Source of the DNA: Penium margaritaceum
Taxonomy: Eukaryota > Streptophyta > Zygnematophyceae > Desmidiales > Peniaceae
Reading direction: 5' to 3'
Length of the DNA stretch: 38,976 nucleotides
NCBI GenBank assembly: GCA_023375785.1
Contig: SZWC01007314.1
Span: 90,531 to 129,506 of the forward strand
The position numbers were made by a program, and so were the translations under genes. Shown here one piece after another: positions 12,624 through 24,770 of the stretch. The notes beneath the pieces were generated by a model. That model did no database searches, was not told the DNA's origin, and saw only the letters and a program-made list of their open reading frames with translations. The stretch's first letter is position 1. Every line of letters starts with the position of its first letter.

Positions 12624-13660
12624 TGCCTTTGACCAAAGAAATCCGTTGTGTGTGGTCAACGTTGACAACTCATAATAGGAGTCACAAATGGTCAGAGGGG
12701 GAGACAATGGTTTGGGAACACCAGGTATCAACTAGCAAGCAGAAGGACCTTCAATAAGTTGTGGCAAGATGTGGATACCATGCAAGTTGACCAACCAAAG
12801 TAGGCATATGTTATTGACCATGACCAAATAATGTCACTAAGTGTGGTAAACTTTGACAACTCATAACACGAGTCACAAATGGTCAGGGTGGAAGATAATG
12901 GTTTGTGAATACTATTTATCGACTAGCAAGTACAAATACCTTCAATATGTAGTGGCATAGTGTGGCTACAATGCACAGTGACCAACCAAAGTGTGCATAT
13001 GTCACTGACCATGACCAACAAATTTCACTTCATGTGGTCAACGTTGACAACTCACAACACGAGTCACTGATAGTCAGAGGGGGGTAATAATGGTCTGGGA
13101 ATACTAGCTATCAACTATGAAGCACAAAGACCTTCAATACGTAGTGACACGGTGTGGTTACCACGTATAGTGACAAACCAAACTAGGTATATGTCACTAA
13201 CCATGACCAACGAATTTCAATATGGGTGGTCAACGTTCACAACCCATAACATGGGTCACAAATGGTCAGAGGGGGAAAAATGGTTTCAAAACACTATGTA
13301 TCTTCTAGCAAGTACAAAGATCTTTCATATGTATTGGCACGGTGTGGCTACCGTGCACAATGACCTATCCAAGTAGGCATACATCACTGCTCATGACCAA
13401 AGAAGTTTAGTGTGTGTGGTCAACGTTCACAACTCATAATACAAGGAAAAAATGGGCGATGGAGAAACAATGGTTTGGGAATACTCGGTATCGACTAGCA
13501 ATTACAAAGACCTTTGATAAGTGGTGGCACGGTGTGGCTACTATGCACAATGACCAACCAAAGTATGCTTGTGTCACTGAATATCATAAAAATAGTTTCA
13601 GTGTGTTGTCAACTTTCCTTCTTACAACTGGTCAATCGGAGCAATGGTTGAGAGGTTATT
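12624..13660. repeat. Array A, terminal HOR copy 12 (irregular, decaying)
   Basis: Monomers a, b and c are recognisable and resemble copies 3 and 11. At about 13200 the type-c monomer passes directly into an f-like start (AATTTCAATATGGGTGG), so d and e are skipped. The remaining two to three monomers are strongly diverged. The last traces are GGTCAATCGGAGCAATGG at about 13630-13650, matching the monomer's GGTCAGAGGGGG...CAATGG region. Such decay is usual at the edge of a satellite array, where homogenisation is weakest. Confidence 0.75.
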
Positions 13661-13837
13661 TAAGCTCGAAGTTGCAAAACGTGAAATTCCGTCTGCATCA
13701 AATCTTCATGATTAAACTAACTTTCTTATCATTCATTAATTTGAAAACAACCCTCTAATCGTACACCCCCTTACTTTATGCCCTTTACCCATAGGAACCC
13801 TTACAATGTCATCTGGAAATCACATGAACACCATGTG
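13661..13837. other. Non-satellite spacer, no gene seen
   Basis: About 180 bp of AT-rich single-copy-looking sequence between the arrays. The first 30 bp may still be very degraded array A. No open frame, tRNA or recognisable element was found. A 6-bp inverted repeat (CACATG...CATGTG) lies at 13821-13837, just before the tRNA-like segment. Confidence 0.6.
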
Positions 13838-13940
13838 AGTTGGCTTAGTACTTATAGAGTTAGATTCTGGAGTGATAGGTCCTGGGTTTTAGTCCTCGTA
13901 CGCGCAATATAGAAATGCTCGCGACCAGGGAGGGGCGGTG
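13838..13940 (+). mobile_element. SINE-like tRNA-related fragment
   Basis: The word TGGCTTAGTACTT (13841-13853) resembles an RNA polymerase III A box (TRGCNNAGTNGG type). GGGTTTTAGTCC (13884-13895) resembles a B box (GGTTCGANTCC type) with two or three changes. The spacing of 43 bp from box to box is that of a tRNA gene. No acceptor stem or cloverleaf can be closed convincingly, so this is not an intact tRNA. It could be the head of a diverged tRNA-derived SINE, followed by a tail containing GACCAGGGAGGGGCGG, or a chance match. The 3' end abuts array B exactly. Confidence 0.4.
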
Positions 13941-16130
13941 AAAATGTGAGCAAAATCATAAACAAAGTGAATTTATGAACAAAGCACTATTGAATTAGCA
14001 ATAACGTGACACACGCACCATAGACACAATGAAAATTTGACCAAATCACTAGCAAAACATTGGTAATGTGACATATGTACCATAGACACTGTGAAAGTGT
14101 AAAGAAAGCACCATTGACACAGTGATAATGTGATGTAAGCTCCATAGACACATTCTAAGTGTGGTCAACGCACCATTCAAATGATGATAATGTGAATAAC
14201 GCACCATAGACACGGTTAAAGTGTGACCAAAGCACCATTGAAACAATGATGATGTGAACTAAGCACCATGGACACATTACATTTGGGACCAAAGAACCGT
14301 TGGAGTAGTTATAATGTGACGTAAGCACCATGGACACGATAAATGTGTGACAAAAGCACCATTGAAATAGTGCTATTGTGACCTAAGCACCGTAGAAATA
14401 GTGAACGTTTGACCAAAGCTTCATTGAAACAGTGGTCATTTGATGTAAGCACCATAGACAAAGTAGATGTGTGAATGAATCGCCATAGAAACAATGATTA
14501 CGTGACCAAAGCACCATAGACACGATAAAGGTGTGACCAAGGCACCATTGAAACACTAACAATGTGACCTAAGCACTATGGACACTGTGAAAGTGTGACC
14601 AAAGAATGATTGAAATAGTGACAATGTGACCAAAACTCCATGGACACATAAAATTGTGACAAAAGCACCATTGAAGCAGTGATACTCTCACCTAAGTACC
14701 TTAGACACAGTGAAGGTGTTCCCAAAGCACCATTGAAACAGTGATAATGTGGCCAAAGCACCATAGACACAATGAAAGTATGACCAGACCACTAGTGAAA
14801 CAGTTATAATGTGACAAAAGTACTATAGACACAGTGAACGTGGAACCAAAGCACCATTGAGACAGTGATAATGAACCCATAGCACCAAAGCAACACTGAA
14901 AGTGTGACCAAAGTACAATTGAAACAGTGATAGTGTGGTTTACGCATCATATACACGGTGAAAATGTAACAAAAGCACCATTAAAATAGTGACAATGAGA
15001 CCAAAGCACCTTGAACCTAGTGAAACTGTGACCAAAGCACTATTGACACAAATATAATGTAACATAAGCACCATAGACACAATGAATGCTGACCAAGGCA
15101 CCATAGACACAGTGAACGTGTGACCAAAGCACCATTAAAATAGTCACAATGTGACCAAATCACTATGTACACAGTGAAAGTGTGACCAAAGTACCATTGA
15201 AACAGTGATAATGTGACCAAAACAAGATTGAAACAGTGATAATGTAACCAAAACACCATAGACATGGTGAAAACGTGACCAAAGCACCCTTGAAGCAATG
15301 AGAATGTGATCAAAGGACCATAGACACTGTCATTGTGTGACCAAAATTCCACGTCACTGTAGAAAGAGTGAAACACCGACCAAAGCACCTTTACAACAGT
15401 GAGAATGTAACATAAAAACCATAGACACAATGAATGTGTGACCAAAGCACCACTAAATAGGTGATAATGTAGCCTAAACGTCATATACAAAGTGAAAGTA
15501 TGACCAAACTACCATTGAAATAGTGAGAACATGACCAAACATCAATAGACACAGTAAATCTGTGACCAATACACCATTTAAACGATAACGATGTGACGTA
15601 AGCACCATAGACACAATGAAAGTGTGACCAAAACACCATTGAAACAGTTAAAATGTGACCCAAGCACCATAGACACAGTGAAAGTGTGACCTAAGCACCA
15701 TTGAAATAGTGATAATGTGACCTAAACACTATAACACAGTTAAACGGAGACCAAAACGCCATTGAAAGAGTCATAATGTGACAAAAGCACCATAGTAACA
15801 GTGACAGTGTGACCAAAGCATCATTAGAAACGTGATAATGAGACTTAAACACCATATAACCAGTGAAAGCATGACCAAAACACCACTGCCACAATGAAAG
15901 TGTGACCAAAGCACCATTGACACAGTGATAATGGGACCAAAGCAAAATAGACAATGAAAGTGTGACCAAAGCACAAATGAAACAGTGAGAATGTGACCAA
16001 AGCACCACATACACAGTGAAAGTATGACCAAAGCACAAGTGAAACAGTGATAATGGGGCCTAAGCACCAAAGACACAATAAAAGGTTCACCAAAACACCT
16101 TTGAAACAATGATAATGTGACCTAAGCACC
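13941..16130. repeat. Array B, left part without visible higher-order partner
   Basis: Ordinary 31/62-bp units. I could not match this stretch to the 10.87-kb super-repeat seen further right. The first units (AAAATGTGAGCAAAATC, then GAACAAAGCACTATTG) align with the dimer but carry many changes. An irregular unit with an expanded CACGTCACTGTAGAAAGAG segment sits at about 15350. Confidence 0.6.
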
Positions 16131-16139
16131 ATAGCCACA

Positions 16140-16555
16140 GTGAAAGTGTGACCAAAGCACCATTGAAACAGTTTTAATGTAACCAAAGCACTGTAGACAC
16201 AGTAAAGTGTAACCAAAGCACCATTGAAACAGTGATGATATGACCAAAGCACCGTGGACATGGTAAATGTATCACCAAGGCACCATTAAAACAGTGAAAA
16301 TGTAACCAACGCACCAAAGACACTATGAAAGTGTGACCAAAGCACACTGTGAAAGTGTGACCAAAGCACCATTGAGACAGTCTTAATGTCACCAAAGCAC
16401 CGTAGACACAGTAAAGTGTGACCAACGCACCATTGAAACAGTGATGATATAACCAAAGCACAATAGACATCGTAAATGTATGACCAAGGCACCATTGAAA
16501 CAGTGAAGATGTAACCAACGCACCAAAGACACTATGCAAGTGTGACCAAGGTACA
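16140..16555. repeat. Local tandem duplication, 209-bp period
   Basis: Words such as GTAAATGTAT with CACCAAGGCACCATT (16263) recur at 16472. CAGTAAAGTGT and TGATGATAT recur at the same offset. The units differ at several positions, so this is older than the 100- and 158-bp duplications. A short broken unit (AAAGCACACTGTGAAAGTG) lies at the junction near 16345. Confidence 0.65.
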
Positions 16556-16903
16556 ATGGAAACAGTGATACTGTGACCAAAGTAAAATGTAGACACTGTG
16601 AACGTGTGACGAAAGCACCATTGAAACGGTAATAATGTGACCGAAGCACTTTAAGCACAGTGAAATTGTGACAAAAGCATCATTGAAACATTGATAATGT
16701 GATGGGAGTACCATATACAATGTGAAAGTGTGACCAAAGCACCATTGAAATAGTGATAATGTGACCATAGCATCATAGACACAGTGAAGGTGTGACCAAT
16801 GTACTACTAAACCAGTGATAATGTGACCTAAAGGCCATGAAAACATTGAAATTGCAACCAAAGCACCCTTGAAGTTGATAGAATATGACCAAAGAACCAT
16901 GGA

Positions 16904-17235
16904 CACCTAAAAGCGTAACCAAATCACAATTGAAACAGTGATCATGTGACCTTATCGTCATAGACACAGTGAAAGTGTGACCAAAGCACCATTGAAAATG
17001 TGATAATGTCACATAAGCACCATAGACACAGTGAAAGTGTGACCAAAGCACCTTTGAAACAGTGAGAATGTGACCAAAGAACCATAGACACCTAAAAGCG
17101 TAACCAAATCACAATTGAAACAGTGATCATGTGACCTTATCGTCATAGACACAGTGAAAGTGTGACCAAAGCACCATTGAAAATGTGATAATGTCACATA
17201 AGCACCATAGACACAGTGAAAGTGTGATCAAAGAA
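16904..17235. repeat. Local tandem duplication, 185-bp period
   Basis: The stretch from CACCTAAAAGCGTAACC through GACCTTATCGTCATAG and on to AAGTGTGA is present from 16904 and again from 17089, nearly identical over about 145 bp. The period is close to three 62-bp dimers minus one base. S2 (about 27430) has only one copy, in a slightly different form, so the duplication arose in S1 after the two blocks separated. Confidence 0.8.
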
Positions 17236-18220
17236 CCATTTAAACACTGATAATGTGACCAAAGTACCATAGACACAGTGAAAGTGTGACCGAATCACCA
17301 TTGCAAGAGTGATGGCGTGAATTACGCACTAAGTGAAACAGTCATTATATGACAAAAGCACCATAGACACAGTGAACATGTGACCAAATGACCATTGAAA
17401 CAATGATCATGTGACCAAAGCACCATACACGGAGTGAAAGTGTGAACAAAGCACCGTTGAAACAGTGAGAATGTGACCATGACACCGTAGACACAGTGAA
17501 AGAATGACCAAAACACCATTGAAATAGTGATGATGTCACAGAAGCACTATAGACACGGTGACAGTGTGAGGAAAACACCATTGTAACAATGAAACTGTGA
17601 CCTGAGCCCTGGAGGCACAATGCAAGTGTGAAGAATGCACCATAGAAACAGTGATGATATGACCAAAGCACCATACAAACGGCAAACGTGTGACCAAAGC
17701 ACCATTGAAAATGTGAAAATGTAACCAAAGCACATAGACACAGTGAAAGTGTGACCAAAGCACCCTTGAAACAGTGATAATGTGACCGAAGCACCATAGA
17801 TAGAGTGAACGTGTGACCAGAGTACTATTGAAACAGTAAGAATGTGACCAAATCACCATAGACACAGTAGAATTATGACCAAAACACCATTGAAACAGTC
17901 ATATTGTGACCTTTGTACTATAGACACAGTGAAAGTGTAACAAAGCACCATTGATATGGTTTTAATGTAACCAAAGCACCATATTCACAGTCAAAGTGTG
18001 ACCAAACTGCCATTGAAATAGTGATTACGTGACCAAAGAACCATAGACAATACAAATGTCACCATACCACCATTCAAATATTGATAATGTGACCAAAGCA
18101 ACATAGACACAGTGAAAGTATAACCAAAGCACCATTTAAACACTGATAATGGGATCTAAGCACTATAGACCCAGTGAAAGCATGACCACTGCACCATTGA
18201 GACAGTGAAAGTGTGAGCTA

Positions 18221-18378
18221 AGCACCATATACACAGTAAACGTGTGACCAAACCACCATTGAAACAATGATAATGTGACCTGGGTACTATAGGCATAGTG
18301 AAAGTATGACCAAAGCACCATTGAAACAGTGATAATATGACCTAAGAACTATACAAAACTGTAAAAGTGTGACAAAAG
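18221..18378. repeat. 158-bp segment duplicated exactly across the gap (left copy)
   Basis: This segment, starting AGCACCATATACACAG and ending GTGTGACAAAAG, is base-for-base the same as 18433-18590. It ends at the first N. In satellite DNA with visible divergence between all other units, exact identity next to a gap points to the same genomic sequence represented twice. Confidence 0.92.
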
Positions 18379-18432
18379 NNNNNNNNNNNNNNNNNNNNNN
18401 NNNNNNNNNNNNNNNNNNNNNNNNNNNNNNNN
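18379..18432. other. Assembly gap (54 N)
   Basis: A run of 54 undetermined bases. Both sides end in the same 158-bp sequence. The gap is probably not missing DNA but a failed merge of two overlapping contigs. Confidence 0.97.
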
Positions 18433-18590
18433 AGCACCATATACACAGTAAACGTGTGACCAAACCACCATTGAAACAATGATAATGTGACCTGGGTACT
18501 ATAGGCATAGTGAAAGTATGACCAAAGCACCATTGAAACAGTGATAATATGACCTAAGAACTATACAAAACTGTAAAAGTGTGACAAAAG
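18433..18590. repeat. 158-bp segment duplicated exactly across the gap (right copy)
   Basis: Identical to 18221-18378, and starts at the first base after the gap. The matching place in the second super-repeat (word CTATACAAAACTGTAAAAG at about 28719) has this segment once only. Confidence 0.92.
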
Positions 18591-21500
18591 CATCATAAAA
18601 ACAGTGATAATGTCACATAAGCACCAAAGACATAGTGAAATTGTGACCAAAGCTCCCTTGAAGTAGTGATAATGTGATCTAAGCACCATATACAAAGTGA
18701 AGGTGTGACCAAAGTATCATTGAATAAGTGATAATGTGACCAAAGCACTGTAGACATAGTGAAGGTGTCACCAATGCAGAGTTGAAACAGTCAGGATGTG
18801 ACCAAAACACCATAAACACATTCAAAGTGTGACAGGAGCACCATTAAAACAGTGTTAATGTAACCAAAGCACCGCAGACTATGAAAGTGTGACCCGAGAA
18901 CCATTGAAACAGTGATAATGTGACTAACGCACCATAGACACAGTGAAAGTGTGACCAAAGCACCATTGAAACTGTGATTATATGACATAATCACCATAGA
19001 CACAATAATGGTGTGACCAAAATACCATTCAAATAGTGATAAAATGACCTTAGCACTGTAGACACGGTGAAAGCATGACCAGAGCACCATTGAAACAGTG
19101 ATAATGTGACATAAGCATTGTAGACATAGTGTAATTGTGACCACATCACCATTGAAATAATGATTATATGACCAAAGCACCATAGACGCGGTAAAGGTGT
19201 GACTAACGCACCATTGAAGCAGTGAAAATGTAACCAAAGCACCTTAGACATTGTGAAGGTGTGACCAAAGGACCATTAAAACAGTGATAACATGAGCAAA
19301 GCACCACAGACAGATGAAAGTGTGACCAAAGCACCTTTGAAACAGTGAGAATGTGACCAAAGAACCATAGACGCAGTAGAAGCATGACCAAAGCACCATT
19401 GAAACAGTGATAATGTGATCAAAGCAATGTATCTAGGGTAAAAGTACGATCAAAGCACCATTTGAACAGAGATAATGTGACCAAAGCACCATCGACAGTA
19501 AAAGTGTGACCAAAGCACCATTGAGATAGAGAGAAAGTGACCAAAGCACCATAAACACAGTGAAAGCGTGACCAAAGCACCACTGAAACACTGATAATGG
19601 GACCTAAGCACCATAGACACGGTAAACGTGTGACCAAAGCACCATAGAGACAATGATCATATGACTTAAGCACCATAGACACAGTAAATGTGTGACTAAA
19701 GTTCCATTTAGACGGTGATAATGTGATCAAAGCACTGTCAAAATAATGAAAGTGTGACCAAAGCACCATTGAAACTGTGATAATGTCACCTATGCACCAT
19801 AGACATAATGAAAATGTGACCAAGGGACCATTTACGCAGTGATTATGTGACATAACCACCATAGATATGAAAGTGTGATCAAAGCACCATTGAAATAGTG
19901 ATGATGTAACCAAATCACCATAGACATACTGCAGGTGTGACCAAAGCACAACTGAAATTTTGATATTGTGACATTAGCACCATAGACACAGTGAAAGTGT
20001 GACCAAATCACCATTTAAAGAGTGATAACATGACCACAGCACTACAGACACATAAACGTTTGACTAAAGCACCATTGAAACAATGATAATGTGACATAAG
20101 CACTATGCACACAGTGAAATTGCGACCTGAGCACCATTGAAACGGTTAGAACGTGACCAAAGCACCATAGACGGAATAAAGGTGTGGCCAAAGCATCATT
20201 TAAACAGTGGTAAAGTGACCTTAGCACCATAGACACAGTGAAAGAGCGACTAAAGCACTATTGAAACAGTGAGAATGTAATGAAAGAACCAAAGACACAG
20301 TCAAAGTGTGACCAACGCACCATTGACTGCGTGATGACGTGATCTAAGCACTTGAGATATAGTAAAGGTATAACCAAAGCACCATTGAAAGAGTGATTAC
20401 ATTACTAGAGTACCATAGACACAATATACGTGTGACCAAAGCACCATTTGAAACAGTGAGACTGTGATAATGTGACCTAAACACCATAGGCATAGTGAAA
20501 GTGTGACCAAAGCACTATTGAAACAGTGATAATGTGACCTAAGAATAATAGACACAGTGAGAGCGTGACTGACGCACTCTAGAAACAGTGATAATGCGAC
20601 CAAAGCACCATAGACACAGTTAAAGTGTAACAAAAGCACGATTGAAACAGTGATTATGTTCTCAAAGCACCATAGACAGAGTGAAAGTGTGATCAAAGTA
20701 CCACTGAAACAATGAGAAATTGACCAAAGCACATTAGACACGGTAGATGTGTGACCAAAGCACCATTAAAACAGTGATGATGTGATCTCAGCACCATATA
20801 CAATATGAAAGTGTGACCAAAGCACCATTGAAACAGTGATAATGTAACCTAAGCACTATACACACAGTGAAAGTGTAACCAAAGCACCATTGAAACAGTG
20901 ATAATGTGACCAAAGCACCATAGACAAAGTGAACGTTTTACCAAAGCACTATTGAAACAGTGATGATATACTCAACGCACCATACATACAGTCAAAGTGT
21001 GACCAAAGCACCATTGACAGGGCGATGACATGGCCAAAGCACTATAGACACGGTGAAAGCATGACTGTAGCACCATTCAAACAGTGATTATATGACCAGA
21101 GCACCATAGACACAGTATAGGTGTAACCAATGCACCATTAAAACAATGATAATATGACCAAAACACCATAGTCATGGTCAATGCATGACCAAAGCACCAT
21201 TGAAACAGTGAAGCTGTAACCAAAGCAGCATTGTAACAGTGATAATGTGACCGAAAGCATAACAACGGTGTAAGTGTAACCAAAGCACCATGGACACATT
21301 GAAAGTGTAACCAAAGCACCATTGAAACAGTGCCAGTGTGACCAGAGAACCATAAACACAATGAAGGTATGACCAAAGCACCATTAAACCAGTGATAATG
21401 AGACCTCAATACCATAGACACAATAAAAATGTAACCAGAGCACCATAAAAAAAATGATAAGATGACCAAAGCACCATAGACAAATAAACATATGACCGAA

Positions 21501-21770
21501 ATACCATCGAAACAAAGATAATGTGACCTATGCACCATATACACAGTGAAAGGGTGACCAGGGCACCATTGAAATAGTGACAATGCTACCAAAGCACCAT
21601 AGAAACAGTAAACGTTTGACCAACGCACCATTAAAAGACTTAATATGTGACCGAAGCACCATAGACACAGTGAAAGTATGACCAAAGTACCATTGAAACA
21701 ATGATAATGTGACCTTAGCACTATAGACATATTGCGAGTGTGACCAAAGCACCATTAAAACTTTGCTAAT

Positions 21771-24770
21771 GTGAGTGAAGCACCATAAACCACTGGAAGG
21801 TTGACCATAGCACCATTGAAACAGTGATACTGTGACTTAAACACTATAGACAAGGAGAATATGTGACCAAAGCACCATTGACATGGTGATAATGTGACTA
21901 AAACACAATTGCACAGTGATAATTTGACCAAAGCACCATACACAGTGAAAGTATGACCAAAGCACAAATGAAACAGTTGTAATATGAGCAAAGCACCATA
22001 GACAGTGAAAGTAAGACGAACGTACCATTGAAACAGTAAAAATGTGACCAAAGTACCATAGACATGGTGAAACGAGGACCAAAGCGCCATTGAAACAGTA
22101 ATTATGTGACCTAAGCACCATAGACACATTGAAAGTATGACCAAAGCACCATTACGATAGTGATAATGTGAAATACGTAACATTGAAACTGTGTAAGTGT
22201 GACCAAAGCACCATTGAAACAGTGATAATGTGACCATAGTACCACAGACACACCAAAAGTATGACCAAAGCACCATTGAAATAGTGATAATGTGACCAAA
22301 GCACAATAGACACATTGATAGTGTGACAAAACCATCACTAAAACAGTGATAATGTCACCTAAACACCATAGACACAGTGAAAAAGTGACCAAAGCACACC
22401 GTTGAAAGAGTGAGTATGAGACGTAAGCACCATAGACACAGTGAAAGTGTGACCAAAGCACCATTGAAACAGTGATAATATGACCAAAGCACCACAGACG
22501 CATACAATTGTGACCAAAGCACCATTGAAACAGTGAGTATGTGACATGAGCACAACATACACAGTGAAAGTGTGAGGAAAGCACCATTGAAATATTGGTA
22601 ATGTGACATAAGCACCATAGACTAAGTGAACGTTTGACCAAAACACCATTGAAAGAGTTGTAATGTGACCAAAGCTGCATACCAATAGTAAGCGTGTGAC
22701 CAAAACACCATTTAAACAGTACTATTATGACCTAAGCACAATAGAAACAGTGAAAGTGCAACAAAGGCACTATTGAAACAATAATACTATGACCTAAGCA
22801 CTGTAGACATAGTGAAATTGTGACAAAAGCACCGTCTAAACAGTGATGATGTTACCTAAGCACCATAGACACAGTAAAGGTGTAGCTAAAGCACTGTTGA
22901 GACTGTGATAATGTAATCAGAGTACCATAGACACATTGAATGGGTGACCATATCACCATTGAAACACTGATATTGTGACCTCAGCACCATAGACAAAATG
23001 AAAGGGTGACCAAAGAACCATTAAAATAGTGATAACATGACCTAAGCACTATACACACATTGAATGTGTGAACTAAGTACCATAGAAACAGTGACAATGT
23101 GTCCTAAGCACCATAGACACTGTTAAAGTGTGACCAAAGCGCCATTGAAACAGTGATAAGGGGATCAAAGCACCATGGACACAGTAAAGTGTGACCAAAG
23201 CACCATTGAAATAGTGATAATGAGACCAAAGCACCTCATATACACTGAAAATGTGACCAAAGCACCATTGCAACGGTGATAACGTGACCAAAGCACCATA
23301 GACAAAGTGAACATGTGATCAAAACACCATTGACATACTGTTAATGTGACCTTAGCAACACAGACACAGTGAAAGTGTGACCAAAGCACCATTGAAATAA
23401 TAACAATGTGACCTAAGCACCATAGACACGGTGAAAGTGTGACCAAAGCACCATTGAGACATTTGTAATGTGACCCAAGCACCATAGACATAGTGAATGT
23501 GTGACCAAAGCACCAATGAAAAAGTGCTAATGTGATATAAGCACCCTACACACAATGAAAGTGGTACAACAGTACCATTCAAACAGTTACACTGTCACCA
23601 AAGCACCGTAGAGACAGTGAAACTGTGACCAAAGAACCATTGACATATTGATGATGTGACCAAAGCACTATGGACACTATGAAAGTGTGACCAAAGGACC
23701 ATTCAAACACTGATAATGTGACCTAAGCAACATAGACACATTCAAAATGTGACCAAACAACAATTGAAAGAGTGATAATGTGACCTAAACACTATAGAGA
23801 CAGTGATAATGTGACAAAAGCACCGTTAAAACAGGAATAGTATCACCAAAGCACCATAGAATCTGTGAAAGTGTGACCAAAGCACCATTGAAACTGTGAC
23901 AATGTGACCAAAAGAGCATAGACACAGGGAAAGTGTGACCAGTGCACCATTGAAACAATGATGATGTGACCGAAGCACCATAGACACAGTGAAAGTGTGA
24001 CCGAAGCATCATTTGAACACATATAACGTGACATGAAAACCATAGACACAGAGTAAGTGTGACAAAAGCACCCACTCAACAGTCATAATGTGACCTAAGC
24101 ACCATGTACATAATGAATGTGTGATCAAAGCACCCTTGAAATAGTGATAATGTGACCAATGCACCATAGAAACAGTAGAAGTCTGACCAAAGCACCATTA
24201 AACAGTAATAATGTGCCGTAAGTACCATAGACATAGTGAAACTGTGACTAAAGCACCGTCGCAACAATAATAATGTGACCAAAGTACCATAGATAGAGTG
24301 AATCTCTGACCACAGCACCGTTGAAACAGTGATAATGTGACCAAAGCAGCAAAGACACAGTGAAAGTGTGATCATAGCACCATTGCAACAGTGATAATGT
24401 CACCTAAGTACCATAGAGACAGTGAAAGTCTGACCAAGGCACCGTTGAAGCAGTGATAATGTGACTTATGCACCATAAACACAGGGAATGTGTGACCAAA
24501 GCAACATAAAAAAAAGCGATAATGTGACCAAAGCACCCTAGACACACTGAAAGTGTGACCAAAGCACCATTGAAACAGTTATAATGTGACCAACGCACCA
24601 TCGAAACAGTGAAAGTGAGACCAAAGCCCCATTGAAACAATGGTAATGTTACCTAAGCACCATAAACACAATTTTAGTGTGACCAAAGCACAATTGAAAC
24701 AGTGATTATGTGATCTAAGCAACATAGACATAGTGAAATTGTGCCAAAGCACCATTGAAACATTGATAAT
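21771..24770. repeat. Array B L block, copy L1 (3000 bp)
   Basis: Block beginning with the irregular unit GTGAGTGAAGCACCATAAACC and the diagnostic word TGGAAGGTTGACC, found nowhere else in the array except at the other L-block starts. Other markers in order are CATACAATTGTGACC (22501) and AACAGTCATAATGTGACC (24078). The next L block starts exactly 3000 bp later. Confidence 0.82.

Larger units (their letters stand above)
1..13660. repeat. Satellite array A: 191-bp monomer, 6-mer higher-order repeat
   Basis: Head-to-tail tandem array. The landmark word GCATATGT (or a one- or two-base variant) recurs at 261, 452, 643, 835, 1026, 1217, 1407, 1599, 1790, 1982, 2173 and 2364, a step of 190-192 bp, giving about 71 monomers. 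Six monomer types recur in fixed order, recognised by AAATCCGCTGTG (a), TGTGGTAAACTTTGAC (b), TTTCACTTCATGTGG (c), AATTTCACAGTGTGTGG (d), AAGTCCACTATGTGTGG (e) and TTTCAATATGGGTGG (f). The f/a junction word TACTGCCTTTGACC marks each HOR copy. The window opens inside an f monomer, so the array continues to the left. Monomers become divergent after about 13140 and fade at about 13660. Open frames inside are short and follow the repeat, so no gene is called. A monomer near nucleosome-repeat length fits a centromeric or heterochromatic satellite, but no sequence here proves that role. Confidence 0.96.

Noticed and set aside
508-13376. Many 60-90 codon open frames on both strands of array A
   Set aside because: They recur with the monomer and HOR spacing in frames that drift, because 191 is not a multiple of 3. 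They are repeat translations, not genes.
1-13660. CENP-B box as proof of a centromere
   Set aside because: I found no match to the TTCG....A..CGGG pattern in the monomers. A centromeric role stays a possibility based only on monomer length and HOR structure.
13414-13758. Open frame of 114 codons on the plus strand crossing from array A into the spacer
   Set aside because: Two thirds of it is degenerate satellite and the rest is AT-rich spacer. There is no recognisable protein similarity and no sign of coding constraint.
13838-13910. Functional tRNA gene
   Set aside because: Box-like words are present, but the B box departs from consensus and no acceptor, D, anticodon and T stems can be paired together. 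At best it is a tRNA-derived fragment.
18379-18432. Open frames reading through the N run on the minus strand
   Set aside because: Their middle consists of undetermined residues, and both flanks are duplicated satellite sequence.
21077-21730. Longest open frame in the window (about 217 codons, minus strand)
   Set aside because: It lies wholly in array B and its translation is the cyclic repeat translation. There is no domain, no codon-position pattern and no promoter. The same holds for 24715-25329, 27716-28366, 22111-22680, 19419-19949 and 15017-15490.
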